Source: VAZQ01 sp963835165 (GTDB taxonomy: Bacteria; Pseudomonadota; Alphaproteobacteria; Rhizobiales; Xanthobacteraceae). From it: a stretch of 64,000 bases of DNA. The notes under the pieces were generated by a model that did not search any database, had not been told where the DNA came from, and worked only from the letters and a program-made list of their open reading frames with translations. The translations under genes were made by a program, and so were the position numbers. This document shows positions 18,632 to 28,440 of this stretch, piece by piece (positions within the stretch are counted from its first letter, which is position 1; each line of letters begins with the position of its first letter). The stretch is from assembly GCA_963835165.1 (NCBI GenBank), contig CAWIGD010000070.1, positions 62,001 through 126,000 of the forward strand, given 5' to 3'.

Positions 18632-19572
18632 TGGCGGACGAGACCGGCGGCGTGCCCGTTCATCTGACGGTGAGCGAGCCGCTGCCGCTCGAAGCACCGG
18701 CGGGTAATAGCGTGGCGGTGATGGCGCGGGCATCGTGCCCGGACGGGCACGACCGCACCGGCATGGCGATTGCGGTCACTGCACCCGATGGCCAGGCGAC
18801 CATGCACGCGTTTGCCGTGCACGCCGACGGCGTGAGCGAGACGGCCGCGATCGCGCTCGCGGCGCCGCCTCGTCTCGGCGTGCATCTGTTCCGGTTCACG
18901 TTGCCCGCGCACGAGATCGCGGGCACGCGCTATGCGCAAGCCGTGCTCGACGTGCCGGTGCGGGTGATGCCGCAGGCGACGAGCCTGGCGGCTTGGGATG
19001 TGCCCTCCCCGGTCATCGCCGGTGCACGCTTCGTCATCAAGGCCGGCGCGAAATCGGCGGCGAATGCGACACTCGCGGGCCGCGCGATCGAGGTCTGCGA
19101 CGATGCAGGGGACGTCGCCGGGCGCGGCGTTCTCAGCGACGCGCCGCTCCCCGGCACCGGAGCGCTCTATTGGACCGACATCCACCTGCAAGCACCGCGG
19201 ATTGAAGGGGTGGCGACATGGTCGGCGCGGTTCGAGGCGTCCGAGCTCGACCTTCCGCACGACGGCGCCAAGACCTCGTTCAGCGTCGCGGTCGTCCGCC
19301 CACCCGAGCATGTGCTCAGCGTGAAGGTGATCGAGCGGGCAACCGCGGCGCCGATTCCGGACGTTGAACTGCGGCTCGGCGCCTACCGCGGGACCACCGG
19401 CGCTTCAGGACTGGCGGAAATCGCGCTGCCGAAGGGCCGCTACGAGCTGCGCGTCTGGAAGGTCGGCTTTGAGGCGCCGCCGCGACCGGTGGAGGTCGGC
19501 GCAGACGCGTTCGTCGAGATCGAGGCGCTGGCCGTTCCCGAGGAAGACCCCGACGCACGCTGGCGCATGTAG
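18631..19572 (+). CDS. Uncharacterised protein with C-terminal carboxypeptidase-regulatory-like domain
   Basis: 313 residues, starting at the ATG that shares its A with the flavoprotein stop. No signal peptide is evident. The body seems to be a series of beta-sandwich-like stretches; the last 85 residues (VLSVKVIERATAAPIPDVEL, GASGLAEIALPKGRYELRVWK) resemble the CarboxypepD_reg/CNA-B fold. I do not recognise the N-terminal part. Tight coupling suggests it is a partner or subunit of the flavoprotein. Confidence 0.75.
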   Translation: MADETGGVPVHLTVSEPLPLEAPAGNSVAVMARASCPDGHDRTGMAIAVTAPDGQATMHAFAVHADGVSETAAIALAAPPRLGVHLFRFTLPAHEIAGTRYAQAVLDVPVRVMPQATSLAAWDVPSPVIAGARFVIKAGAKSAANATLAGRAIEVCDDAGDVAGRGVLSDAPLPGTGALYWTDIHLQAPRIEGVATWSARFEASELDLPHDGAKTSFSVAVVRPPEHVLSVKVIERATAAPIPDVELRLGAYRGTTGASGLAEIALPKGRYELRVWKVGFEAPPRPVEVGADAFVEIEALAVPEEDPDARWRM

Positions 19573-19699
19573 ATTTTTTCTCCCTCCCTGCGGATATTGA
19601 GTTCAACGACCGAGCGGACGATGAGCCTGCCCGCCGCCAATCTCGGAAACGGTTAGCGCCGCCTCGCGCGAACACATCATCTTGAGTGGAGACACATGA

Positions 19700-20488
19700 A
19701 TGGCTGAACCGTCTAGTCCCGCCCGGCTGTGGTATCAGAGCTTCGTGCATCCGGTCGAGCAGGCACCCTATATTAAGCGCTTACAAGCGCTGCTCGACGC
19801 CTCCGCATCGCCCGGCGTCAAATTCGAGGTACACGGGCTCGACCCACCCGACCACCTTTTCCATCCGCTCACGGAATTCCGCTGCGCCGCGCAGGCGATC
19901 CGCAACGCACTCGAAGCCGAGCGCGCGGGCTATGACGGCTTCGTCGTCGGACACTTCCAGGAACCCGGCCTCTTGGAAATCCGCGGCACCCTCGACATCC
20001 CCGTGGTCGGACTGGGCGAAGCCAACTTGCTGGCGGCGCTGAGCATGGGGCGGCGGTTCGGACTGGTGACCATCGATCCGGTGTTCATTGACTGGCACGA
20101 GCGCCAGGTCCACGCGCACGGGCTCGATCAGCGCTTCGCGGGCGTGCGCGCGATCCACATGGACCTGCCCGGCTTCATGCGCGCCTTCACCGACGAGGCG
20201 AGCTACACGCGGGTCCGCGCCGATTTCATCGAGCAGGTTCGTCCGCTGGTGGCGCAGGGCGCCGAGGTCATCATCCCGGCCGGGGGGTTGCCAATGCTGC
20301 TGTTCGCGCGCGAATGCCCGTTCGTGATCGACGGCGCGTTGGTGCTCAACGGCATCGCCGTGGCGGCGAAGGCGGCCGAGATGGCGCTCGCGCTGCGCCG
20401 CCTCACTGGCGCCGTGGTCAGCCGCCGCGGCACCTATGCCAAGGCGTCGCCGGCCTGCGTGGAAGAGTATCTGGGCGGACGGTGGTGA
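19700..20488 (+). CDS. Asp/Glu/hydantoin racemase-fold protein lacking both usual catalytic cysteines
   Basis: 262 residues. The opening (RLWYQSFVHPVEQAPYIKRL) and fold order match the aspartate/glutamate/hydantoin racemase superfamily. At the first catalytic site the usual ACFxDPG reads VGHFQEPG and at the second LGCAG reads PAGGLPM, so both proton-shuttling cysteines appear replaced. It may be a lyase, isomerase or non-enzymatic binder rather than a racemase. It lies 127 bases after the previous gene and ends just before a phnE remnant. Confidence 0.78.
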   Translation: MAEPSSPARLWYQSFVHPVEQAPYIKRLQALLDASASPGVKFEVHGLDPPDHLFHPLTEFRCAAQAIRNALEAERAGYDGFVVGHFQEPGLLEIRGTLDIPVVGLGEANLLAALSMGRRFGLVTIDPVFIDWHERQVHAHGLDQRFAGVRAIHMDLPGFMRAFTDEASYTRVRADFIEQVRPLVAQGAEVIIPAGGLPMLLFARECPFVIDGALVLNGIAVAAKAAEMALALRRLTGAVVSRRGTYAKASPACVEEYLGGRW

Positions 20489-20497
20489 AGGCGGCGG

Positions 20498-20869
20498 CGA
20501 ATTATCTCGAGCCGGTAGAGCGTGAGCGAGTTCCACAGCGGCATCACCTGGGGCACGACGCCGAATACGACGTCTTGCAACTCGCGTGATTGATTCGACC
20601 GCCTCGGAGAAGAGCTTCCAACACACCGAGATTGTGAACGAAAATCGCCATGACGCCGGCGAAGGGACCCATACCGACCGCAACGACGAACATCAGTGCG
20701 CTCCGCAACGACGCTCGGCATCGTGGGCGCGGGGGGAATTGGTCAGACGCTTTACGAAAGCATCCGCAGCTTCCAATACGCCGAGACGGCCGCGCAGGTC
20801 ATCATTGTCGTTGTAACGGTTGTCGCGATCGACATGCTCAGCGCTCGTATCAGGAAGCATCTCGTCTAG
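20498..20869. pseudogene. phnE: Scrambled phnE remnant (inverted middle, forward 3' end)
   Basis: Two pieces of one PhnE-type permease lie head to head. On the minus strand, about 20696 to 20498, one reads FVVAVGMGPFAGVMAIFVHNLG, then after a frame change KLFSEAVESI, and after another ELQDVVFGVVPQVMPLWNSL. On the plus strand, 20696-20869, the frame reads VRSATTLGIVGAGGIGQTLY to a normal stop after IRKHLV. In intact PhnE these parts are consecutive, so the middle has been inverted in place; the N-terminal part is gone. It fills the otherwise gene-free interval 20489-20887. Confidence 0.85.
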
Positions 20870-20887
20870 TGATGCGAAGCGTTGCCG

Positions 20888-21391
20888 CTAGAACGGCGAC
20901 TTCGGCTGGTCGGCCTTGCAGTGCCCGTCAAAAACCAGATGCAGCGCCTTTTCCGTTCGATCGATATTCCCCGGCAGCGAAATGTGCGCAGACTTGAACC
21001 CGAAATTCACCGTCGCCTTATCGGCTTTAAGAAATTCGAGAATCACATCGTCGCCTTCGACCTCCAGTTCGTAAAGAACCTGCCGGCCGGCATATTTTTT
21101 GCTGATGCGGGATACATCCATCTTGAAGCGGTTCAAATAATACCTGGCATATCTGTTGAGATCAGGCTCGGGGACCACGACGATGCAGGCCTTCGGGTCC
21201 ACGATTTCGGGGCCGTCCTTCGGATCGATGCGCCCGGTGAAGATGTAGTTGATCGCTTGTTGGAACACGTCATCTTCGCTCAGCGCGCTGGTTTGCAGCG
21301 GAACCAGCCACAGCATCGATGCGATGGCGGCGACGGCCAAGGACAGCCCGATCCTGCGACCGCTTTGTTTCCCACGCACCAAGCCCGTCAT
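20888..21391 (-). CDS. Secreted protein of unknown function
   Basis: 167 residues. A basic N-terminus (GKQSGRR) and hydrophobic run (IGLSLAVAAIASMLWLVPLQ) form a signal peptide. The mature part is charged and mixed alpha/beta, with no motif I recognise (VDPKACIVVVPEPDLNRYAR; HLVFDGHCKADQP). It could be a periplasmic protein with one disulfide. Convergent with the remnant, monocistronic. Confidence 0.72.
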   Translation of the reverse strand: MTGLVRGKQSGRRIGLSLAVAAIASMLWLVPLQTSALSEDDVFQQAINYIFTGRIDPKDGPEIVDPKACIVVVPEPDLNRYARYYLNRFKMDVSRISKKYAGRQVLYELEVEGDDVILEFLKADKATVNFGFKSAHISLPGNIDRTEKALHLVFDGHCKADQPKSPF

Positions 21392-21538
21392 CGCCGCACT
21401 CCCGTGGTCACCCCAGGGCTCTGACCGTTTTATCCCGAATGCAGGACGGATGAGACGGCCAAATTATTGCGGAAAGCAGCCGTCCGCTACAGGGCATCAG
21501 GGGCGCGCGTCGCACGGCCGCGGGAACGGGGCGGCGGC

Positions 21539-22990
21539 TCAATCCTCTTTCATGCGTTCCCGCGCGGCCAGGCAACCGGACGCCACCAGCTTGAGCAGCC
21601 GGGGATCGAAGAGCGTCGCCATCACCGGCGCACAGCACCAGACCAGGACGATCCATGGGATCACCCGATAGGCGCCGGGCTGGGGCGGGTAGACGTTCAC
21701 CCAGAACGTGTAGGCGATCGCCACAGCCGCAAGCGCGGGAATGAGCAGAAGCCATCGCAGGCCCCGCCCCGACGGACGTATGAGCGCGCCGGCCGCACTG
21801 AGCACGACAAGCAGATAGGCGACGAGGAGCGCGAGCGCGCCGAGCGTGGAGCCCCAGAAGAACGCATCCGATCCCGAGGCATGAAAGACGAGGCGTAGCG
21901 CGCCGTATCCGAGGATCGCCGCGACCAGGATACAGACGGCGGCGTTGCGGGGCGTCCCGCTCGCCGGGGAAATCCGCGCCACCGGGCTCGACGGAACGAG
22001 GTCCCTGCCCAGCGCGAACAAAATGCGCGAGGCCGCCACGATCGACGCCAATGCGCCTCCCAGGGCGGAACAGATGGCGAGGGCGTCGAACAGGTCTCCG
22101 GACCAGCCGCCGAAATAGCGCGCCGACAGGTCGGCCAGCAGCGAGGTGGAGGTGGTGAAGCGGGCGACGCCGGCGCGATCGGTGCCGAACCCGAGCGTCT
22201 CGGCCGCGGTCACCAGCGTGAACACGATCCCGGCGCCGAGCACGGTCCCGATCAGGACCCGGGGGATGGTGAACCTCGACTTCTTCACTTCCTCGCCCAG
22301 GGTCGCAACCTGCTCGAAGCCCGCGAAGGACAGCAGACCGAACGACAGCCCCAGCGCGATGGCGGAGGCTCCCACGCCTGCCGTCGGGATAAAGAGATCC
22401 AGCAGCGGCGGGTCACCCTGCGGTCCATGCCCCTGCGCGACCAACAGCAGCACCGCGCAGGCCATCAGCACCATGGCAACGACGGCAACGCCTTCGAGAA
22501 TGATCAGCACCAGGCCGGCGCGCTGGGCGGGAACGATGCTCAGCGGCGCCACCACCACGGCGGCCAGCATCGTCAGGCCGAGGCTCGACGCATCGCGCCA
22601 GAGATCGAGGCGCTGCAGCAGGTTGGCGCCGAACAGACCGACGCCGGCGAGACCGACGATGACAAAGCAGAGATAAGTCCCGAGCAGCGTCCACCCGGCA
22701 ACCAGCCCGGCACGCGGACCAAGGATCGCCGCCACGAAGCCGTAGGCGGAGCCGGCGTTGGGGTGCTCGTGGGACAGGCGCGCGAAGCACCATGCCACCA
22801 GCAGCACGACCAAGGTGGACAACAAGAAGACGAGAGGAACCACCCGGCCGACATGCTCGGCCGGCTCCTGCGGATTCAAGTTCATCGCCATCGTGGGCGC
22901 CATGCCCGCGACGGCGACAGCGATCGCACCCCAGGTGCCGACGCCCTTGAACAGGATGGCGGCAGGATCGACCGCGGGACGGTTGTTCAT
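21539..22990 (-). CDS. APC-family amino acid permease
   Basis: 483 residues with about twelve hydrophobic segments. The N-terminal GTWGAIAVAVAGMAPTMAMN and the helix-rich pattern fit the amino acid-polyamine-organocation superfamily. The substrate is not readable. Intervals on both sides (147 and 368 bases) separate it from neighbours, so it is probably transcribed alone. Confidence 0.85.
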   Translation of the reverse strand: MNNRPAVDPAAILFKGVGTWGAIAVAVAGMAPTMAMNLNPQEPAEHVGRVVPLVFLLSTLVVLLVAWCFARLSHEHPNAGSAYGFVAAILGPRAGLVAGWTLLGTYLCFVIVGLAGVGLFGANLLQRLDLWRDASSLGLTMLAAVVVAPLSIVPAQRAGLVLIILEGVAVVAMVLMACAVLLLVAQGHGPQGDPPLLDLFIPTAGVGASAIALGLSFGLLSFAGFEQVATLGEEVKKSRFTIPRVLIGTVLGAGIVFTLVTAAETLGFGTDRAGVARFTTSTSLLADLSARYFGGWSGDLFDALAICSALGGALASIVAASRILFALGRDLVPSSPVARISPASGTPRNAAVCILVAAILGYGALRLVFHASGSDAFFWGSTLGALALLVAYLLVVLSAAGALIRPSGRGLRWLLLIPALAAVAIAYTFWVNVYPPQPGAYRVIPWIVLVWCCAPVMATLFDPRLLKLVASGCLAARERMKED

Positions 22991-23358
22991 TTGGGTGAAA
23001 CTGGCACGGGCCCGGTGTCAGGTCTACCCGGCGAGCCGCTGCAGCGCAGGCCAATCGATCAATGATAGCCCGCGCGTGCGCGTGACGCCGGCACCGGCAT
23101 GGCGCGCGCATTGCGGATCATCGACAGCAACATAAGCGTCGTTCGCGAGGCTTCCCGCGCGATGCAAGCTGCGCTATCTGATACCAACGGTCGGTGGCAC
23201 TATCCGTCACGGTCGGGCTTGGCCCGCCTATCCATCCGTTTCGAAAGAGTTTGCTTTTTTCGATGGATGCCCGGCCAAGCCCATGGCATGACGAGTCGGG
23301 GCAACGACCACGACAAAAACGGCTCGCCAACGCGAGCGCGGATCCGACGGAGGCACCC
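22991..23358. other. Intergenic region with REP-like palindrome
   Basis: 368 bases between the divergent APC permease and mmsA. The right half (about 23213-23290) holds a long imperfect inverted repeat: GGGCTTGGCC...TATCCATCC paired with GATGGATGCCCGGCCAAGCCC, followed by ATGGCATGACGA. This resembles the extragenic palindromes common in Bradyrhizobium-like genomes. A GGAGG ribosome site serves mmsA. The rest shows nothing recognisable. Confidence 0.6.
23213..23290. repeat. REP-like extragenic palindrome
   Basis: Imperfect inverted repeat with arms of about 20 bases around an AT-richer centre (AAAGAGTTTGCTTTTTT). It stands 70-145 bases before the mmsA start. An RNA copy would form a strong hairpin. 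No coding potential. Confidence 0.6.
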
Positions 23359-24855
<1,497 letters not shown>

Positions 24856-24908
24856 GCGCACGGCCGCGTTAAAAACGCTCACTCTTCACCGCACGCCAAG
24901 GACCTGCA

Positions 24909-25556
24909 ATGGCCGAATACCAGCTCTACTGCTTTGCCCAATCCGGGAACGCTTATCGCTGTGCCCTCATGCTTAACCTGATCGGCGCGGATTGGAAGCC
25001 GATCTGGGTCGACTTCTTCGCCAAGGGCGAGCAGCGCACGCCGGAGTACCGGACCAACATCAACGAAATGGGCGAGGCGCCGGTGCTGGTGCACGGCGAC
25101 AAGAAGCTCAGCCAGTCGGGCGTGATCCTGACCTATCTCGCCGACCGGTCAGGCAAGTTCCGGCCCGACGGCGAAGACGAGCGGCTCGAAGCGCTGCGCT
25201 GGATCATTTTCGACAACCAGAAGGTCAACGGCTTTCTCGGCCCCTACCGCTTTCTGCGTTTCCTCGCCAAGCCGGCGGGCGATCCCGCGGTGCTCGCGTT
25301 TCTCAAGGGACGCATCGACAACAACCTCGCCATCATCGACAAGCGACTTTCGACGCGCCCATTCGTACTGGGCACACGGCCCACCATCGCCGATCTCTCG
25401 CTGGTGGCTTATCTCTACTACCCGGCGGAGGAATTCGGCTTCGATATCCCGGCGCAGCACAAGCACATCGCGGTGTGGCTCGATCGCATCAAGGCGCTGC
25501 CGGGCTGGAAACATCCCTACGATCTGATGCCGGGACATCCGCTGCCCGGGCGGTGA
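24909..25556 (+). CDS. Glutathione S-transferase family protein
   Basis: 215 residues with a thioredoxin-like N-terminal domain (YQLYCFAQSGNAYRCALML; SGVILTYLAD as the glutathione gamma-Glu site) and an all-alpha C-terminal domain with the RPTIADLSLVAYLYY cap motif. Likely cytoplasmic detoxification or isomerisation; substrate unknown. Same strand as mmsA, possibly co-transcribed. Confidence 0.88.
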   Translation: MAEYQLYCFAQSGNAYRCALMLNLIGADWKPIWVDFFAKGEQRTPEYRTNINEMGEAPVLVHGDKKLSQSGVILTYLADRSGKFRPDGEDERLEALRWIIFDNQKVNGFLGPYRFLRFLAKPAGDPAVLAFLKGRIDNNLAIIDKRLSTRPFVLGTRPTIADLSLVAYLYYPAEEFGFDIPAQHKHIAVWLDRIKALPGWKHPYDLMPGHPLPGR

Positions 25557-25590
25557 AACGCCATCGCCGCGCGGTCGATATCTGCTTTTC

Positions 25591-25678
25591 TGCGTGGGAC
25601 GGTGTCTGTGACCCTGGGTCCCGGACGAGCGACGGCGAAGCCGGAGCGGAGATCCGGGACCCAGGAGTCCCACGTCGA
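25591..25678. repeat. REP-like extragenic palindrome
   Basis: Inverted repeat between the convergent GST and SDR genes. GTGGGAC and CTGGGTCCCGGA on the left pair with TCCGGGACCCAGG and GTCCCACGTC on the right, around a loop with GCGACGGCGAAGCCGGAGCGG. Such CTGGGTCCCGGA palindromes are widespread in Bradyrhizobium-like chromosomes. It may also end transcription from both sides. Confidence 0.65.
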
Positions 25679-25742
25679 GCTTCATGACATCGTTTGACGG
25701 CAACCGGAGCGGAGACACAGTTCGCATCCGCGCGCCGCCGCT

Positions 25743-26468
25743 TCATCGCGCGGTGAGGCCGCCGTCGATGGTGAATTCCGAGCCGGTGACGAAGCGCAAT
25801 TCATCGGACAACAGATAGACGCAGAGGTCGGCAACCTCGGACGGCGTGCCGAGCCGTCCGAGCGGGATATCGCGCGCGAGCTGGCCGCGCGCGATCTCGG
25901 GCCGGCCGGTCTGCGCCAGAATGTCGTCCACCATCGGACCATCGAGAAACGCGGGATGCACCGAGTTGCAGCGCACCGGCGGCTTGAGGCGCGCGCCATG
26001 GAGCGCCACCGATTTGGTCAGCAGCCGCACGCCGCCCTTGGAGGCGTTGTAGGCCGCAAGATTGTGACCGCCGACGATGCCGGAGATCGAGGACAGGTTC
26101 ACGATCGAGCCGCCACGGAGTTTCAGCAATCGGAGCGCGTGCTTGCAGCCGAGAAACGTGCCGTCGAGATTGACCGCCAGCACCCGCCGCCAGGACGCAT
26201 AGTCGGTGTCCTCGATGCTGGCGAGGAGCGCGATGCCGGCGGCATTGACCAGGCCGTCGAGGCGTCCATGCGCGCGCTCGACCTCGGCCAGCACGTTGTA
26301 CCAGTCGCTCTCGGCGGTGACGTCGAGCCCGTGATCGATGCCGGCCCGGCCCCCGAGATCGGTCGCGATCGCGACGCCGCCTTCGCGTTGCACCGCGGCC
26401 GCAACAGCCTGACCGATGGCGCCGGCGGCGCCGGCGATCAGCACGATCTTGTCCTCGAGACGGGCCAC
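25743..26468 (-). CDS. Short-chain dehydrogenase/reductase
   Basis: 241 residues, classical SDR. NAD(P) motif GAAGAIGQAVAAAV near residue 12; NAAGIALLASI; catalytic Ser in SSISGIVGG and YNASKGG (Tyr-Lys pair). A GTG at 26468 (VARLEDKIVLIAGAAG) gives the normal family length; the longer frame to 26693 translates into sequence without SDR character. Substrate unknown. Divergent from the fatty acyl-AMP ligase gene. Confidence 0.87.
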   Translation of the reverse strand: MARLEDKIVLIAGAAGAIGQAVAAAVQREGGVAIATDLGGRAGIDHGLDVTAESDWYNVLAEVERAHGRLDGLVNAAGIALLASIEDTDYASWRRVLAVNLDGTFLGCKHALRLLKLRGGSIVNLSSISGIVGGHNLAAYNASKGGVRLLTKSVALHGARLKPPVRCNSVHPAFLDGPMVDDILAQTGRPEIARGQLARDIPLGRLGTPSEVADLCVYLLSDELRFVTGSEFTIDGGLTAR

Positions 26469-26763
26469 GCAGTTCCCCGATAGCAAGCGTCTATAGATCA
26501 GGCCGTTGGAACACCGATTTGCCCTGACCCGCAAGGGGCGAAGCAGGTCGTTGAACCGATGCGATCCCCAGCGAACAAAGTCTGTGTGGGTGCGCGATCC
26601 GACCTCCCCGGGGCCCCACCGGGGTAACAAGACACCGCGGCTGGACCTCGATGCAACGGTTAAGGTATGGTTTTGGGGCAGCGCTGGGAACAACGGCTCT
26701 CATGCACCACGGTGCTTCGGACATTGTTGTCATCACCTCATCGCCCGCGCGGACCAAGCCACG
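26469..26763. promoter_or_regulatory. Divergent region before the FAAL cassette
   Basis: 295 bases between the SDR start and the fatty acyl-AMP ligase start. It must hold the promoter of the FAAL-desaturase-ACP operon. The ATGGTTTTGG... stretch near 26667 is locally AT-richer, but I cannot name a -10/-35 pair. No protein-like content in any frame. Confidence 0.35.
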
Positions 26764-28440
26764 ATGAGCAGCAATATCCCACGGCGCGCTGGCTCGATCG
26801 TCGAGGTTCTCAGGCATCGCGCGCATCACCAGGGTGAGCAACTAGCCTACACCTTCCTGCGCGACGGCGAGGCGCTCGAAGAGCCCATGAGCTACGGGTC
26901 GCTCGATCAGCGCGCCCGCACCCTCGCCGCGTCTCTTCTGGATCGGGCGCGACCGGGCGAGCCCGTCCTGATCGTGCTCCAGCCCGGGCTCGGCTACATC
27001 GTTGCGCTGTTCGCCTGCTTCTACGCCCGACTGGTTGCGGTGCCGAGCTTCCCGCCGCGGGCGCGGCGTCTGGCGGGGACGCTCTCGGCCATAGGCCGGG
27101 ACTGCAACGCGGCGTTGATCCTCACCGATGCGAGCTCGGAGCCCGGCGTCGCCGCGCAGCTCACTGACGCGAGGCTGGATCAGGTGCCGCGACTCGTCGT
27201 CGGCGCCGATACCTGGACCTCGCAGGCTGGGTGGGACGGCGCCTCGCCCGATCCCGCGGATCTCGCGCTGCTGCAATATACATCGGGTTCGACCGGAAAC
27301 CCCAAAGGCGTCATGGTGAGCCATGGCAACCTCATCGACAACCTCGAAGCGGCGGTGCGCCGGTTCGGCATCGGGGCGCACTCGCGCGGCGTCACCTGGT
27401 TGCCGCCGTATCACGACATGGGCCTGGTCGCCGGAACGCTGCAGCCGGTCTATTCCGCGTGCGTGACCACGGTGCTGTCGCCGATGCACGCCATGCAGCG
27501 GCCGATTCGATGGCTGAAGGCGATCCAGCGCACGCGCGCCACCATCAGCGGAGGTCCGCCGTTCGGCTACGATCATTGTGTTGCGGCCATCGATGAACCG
27601 CTCCGGCACGAACTCGATCTAACAAGCTGGGACTGCGCGTTCGTCGGCGCCGAGCCCGTCAGGTTCGACATGCTCGAGCGCTTCGCCCGCGCATTCTCGC
27701 CCTGCGGATTCCAGCGGCGTTCGTTCGTGCCCTGCTATGGATTGGCCGAGGCGACCCTGATGGTGACCGGGCGGACGAAAGGCGGCGGCGCGCTCCGCAA
27801 TTCGACGTCGGGGCATGAAGAGCTGGGCCGCACGACCTGCGGACATGTCATTGACGGGCATGACGTGGTGATCGTCGATCCGGACCAGCGCGTTCCATGC
27901 CCCGATGGCAAGGAGGGCGAGATCTGGATCCAGGGCCCGAGCGTCGCCATGGGTTACTGGAACCGGCCGGCGGAGACGGCGGCCGCCTTCGACGCCCGCC
28001 TCGCCGACGGGCGCGGGCCCTATCTGCGGACCGGCGACCTCGGCGTGATGACCGAGGGCGAGCTCACGGTGACCGGACGCGTCAAGGACCTGGTGATCGT
28101 CGCCGGCCGCAAGCTCCATGCCGAGGACATCGAGGCGACCATTCACGAGATCGCGGACGACCGCCTGCGGCACGGCTCGAACGCGGTGTTCGCAGCCGAG
28201 ATCGGCGGCAAGGAGCGCATCATCGTGGCGGTCGAGCTGTGCCGGCCCCCCGGACGCATGTCCGGCGATCTCGCGCCGATCCGCGCCGCCATCGGCGCGG
28301 CGGTCGCGCGCACCCACGATGTGACCGTCCACGACGTCGCGTTCCTCGCCCCCGGCGAAATTCCGCGCACGTCGAGCGGCAAAGTTCGCCGCCACCTCTG
28401 CCGCACCCAGTATCTTGTCCGACAGGAGAAGGGAGCATGA
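26764..28440 (+). CDS. Fatty acyl-AMP ligase (FAAL), JamA-like
   Basis: 558 residues, ANL adenylate-forming family. Adenylation motifs are YTSGSTGNPKGVMVSHGN, WLPPYHDMGLVAG (the form typical of FAALs), FVPCYGLAEATLMVTG, and YLRTGDLGVMTEGELTVTGR. FAALs form acyl-AMP and load it on an acyl carrier protein rather than CoA. The start at 26764 (MSSNIPRRAGSIVEVLRHRA) gives the family length. Its stop overlaps the desaturase start (ATGA), and an ACP gene follows, so the obvious acceptor is the ACP encoded at 29330. Trio order matches jamA-jamB-jamC. Confidence 0.9.
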   Translation: MSSNIPRRAGSIVEVLRHRAHHQGEQLAYTFLRDGEALEEPMSYGSLDQRARTLAASLLDRARPGEPVLIVLQPGLGYIVALFACFYARLVAVPSFPPRARRLAGTLSAIGRDCNAALILTDASSEPGVAAQLTDARLDQVPRLVVGADTWTSQAGWDGASPDPADLALLQYTSGSTGNPKGVMVSHGNLIDNLEAAVRRFGIGAHSRGVTWLPPYHDMGLVAGTLQPVYSACVTTVLSPMHAMQRPIRWLKAIQRTRATISGGPPFGYDHCVAAIDEPLRHELDLTSWDCAFVGAEPVRFDMLERFARAFSPCGFQRRSFVPCYGLAEATLMVTGRTKGGGALRNSTSGHEELGRTTCGHVIDGHDVVIVDPDQRVPCPDGKEGEIWIQGPSVAMGYWNRPAETAAAFDARLADGRGPYLRTGDLGVMTEGELTVTGRVKDLVIVAGRKLHAEDIEATIHEIADDRLRHGSNAVFAAEIGGKERIIVAVELCRPPGRMSGDLAPIRAAIGAAVARTHDVTVHDVAFLAPGEIPRTSSGKVRRHLCRTQYLVRQEKGA

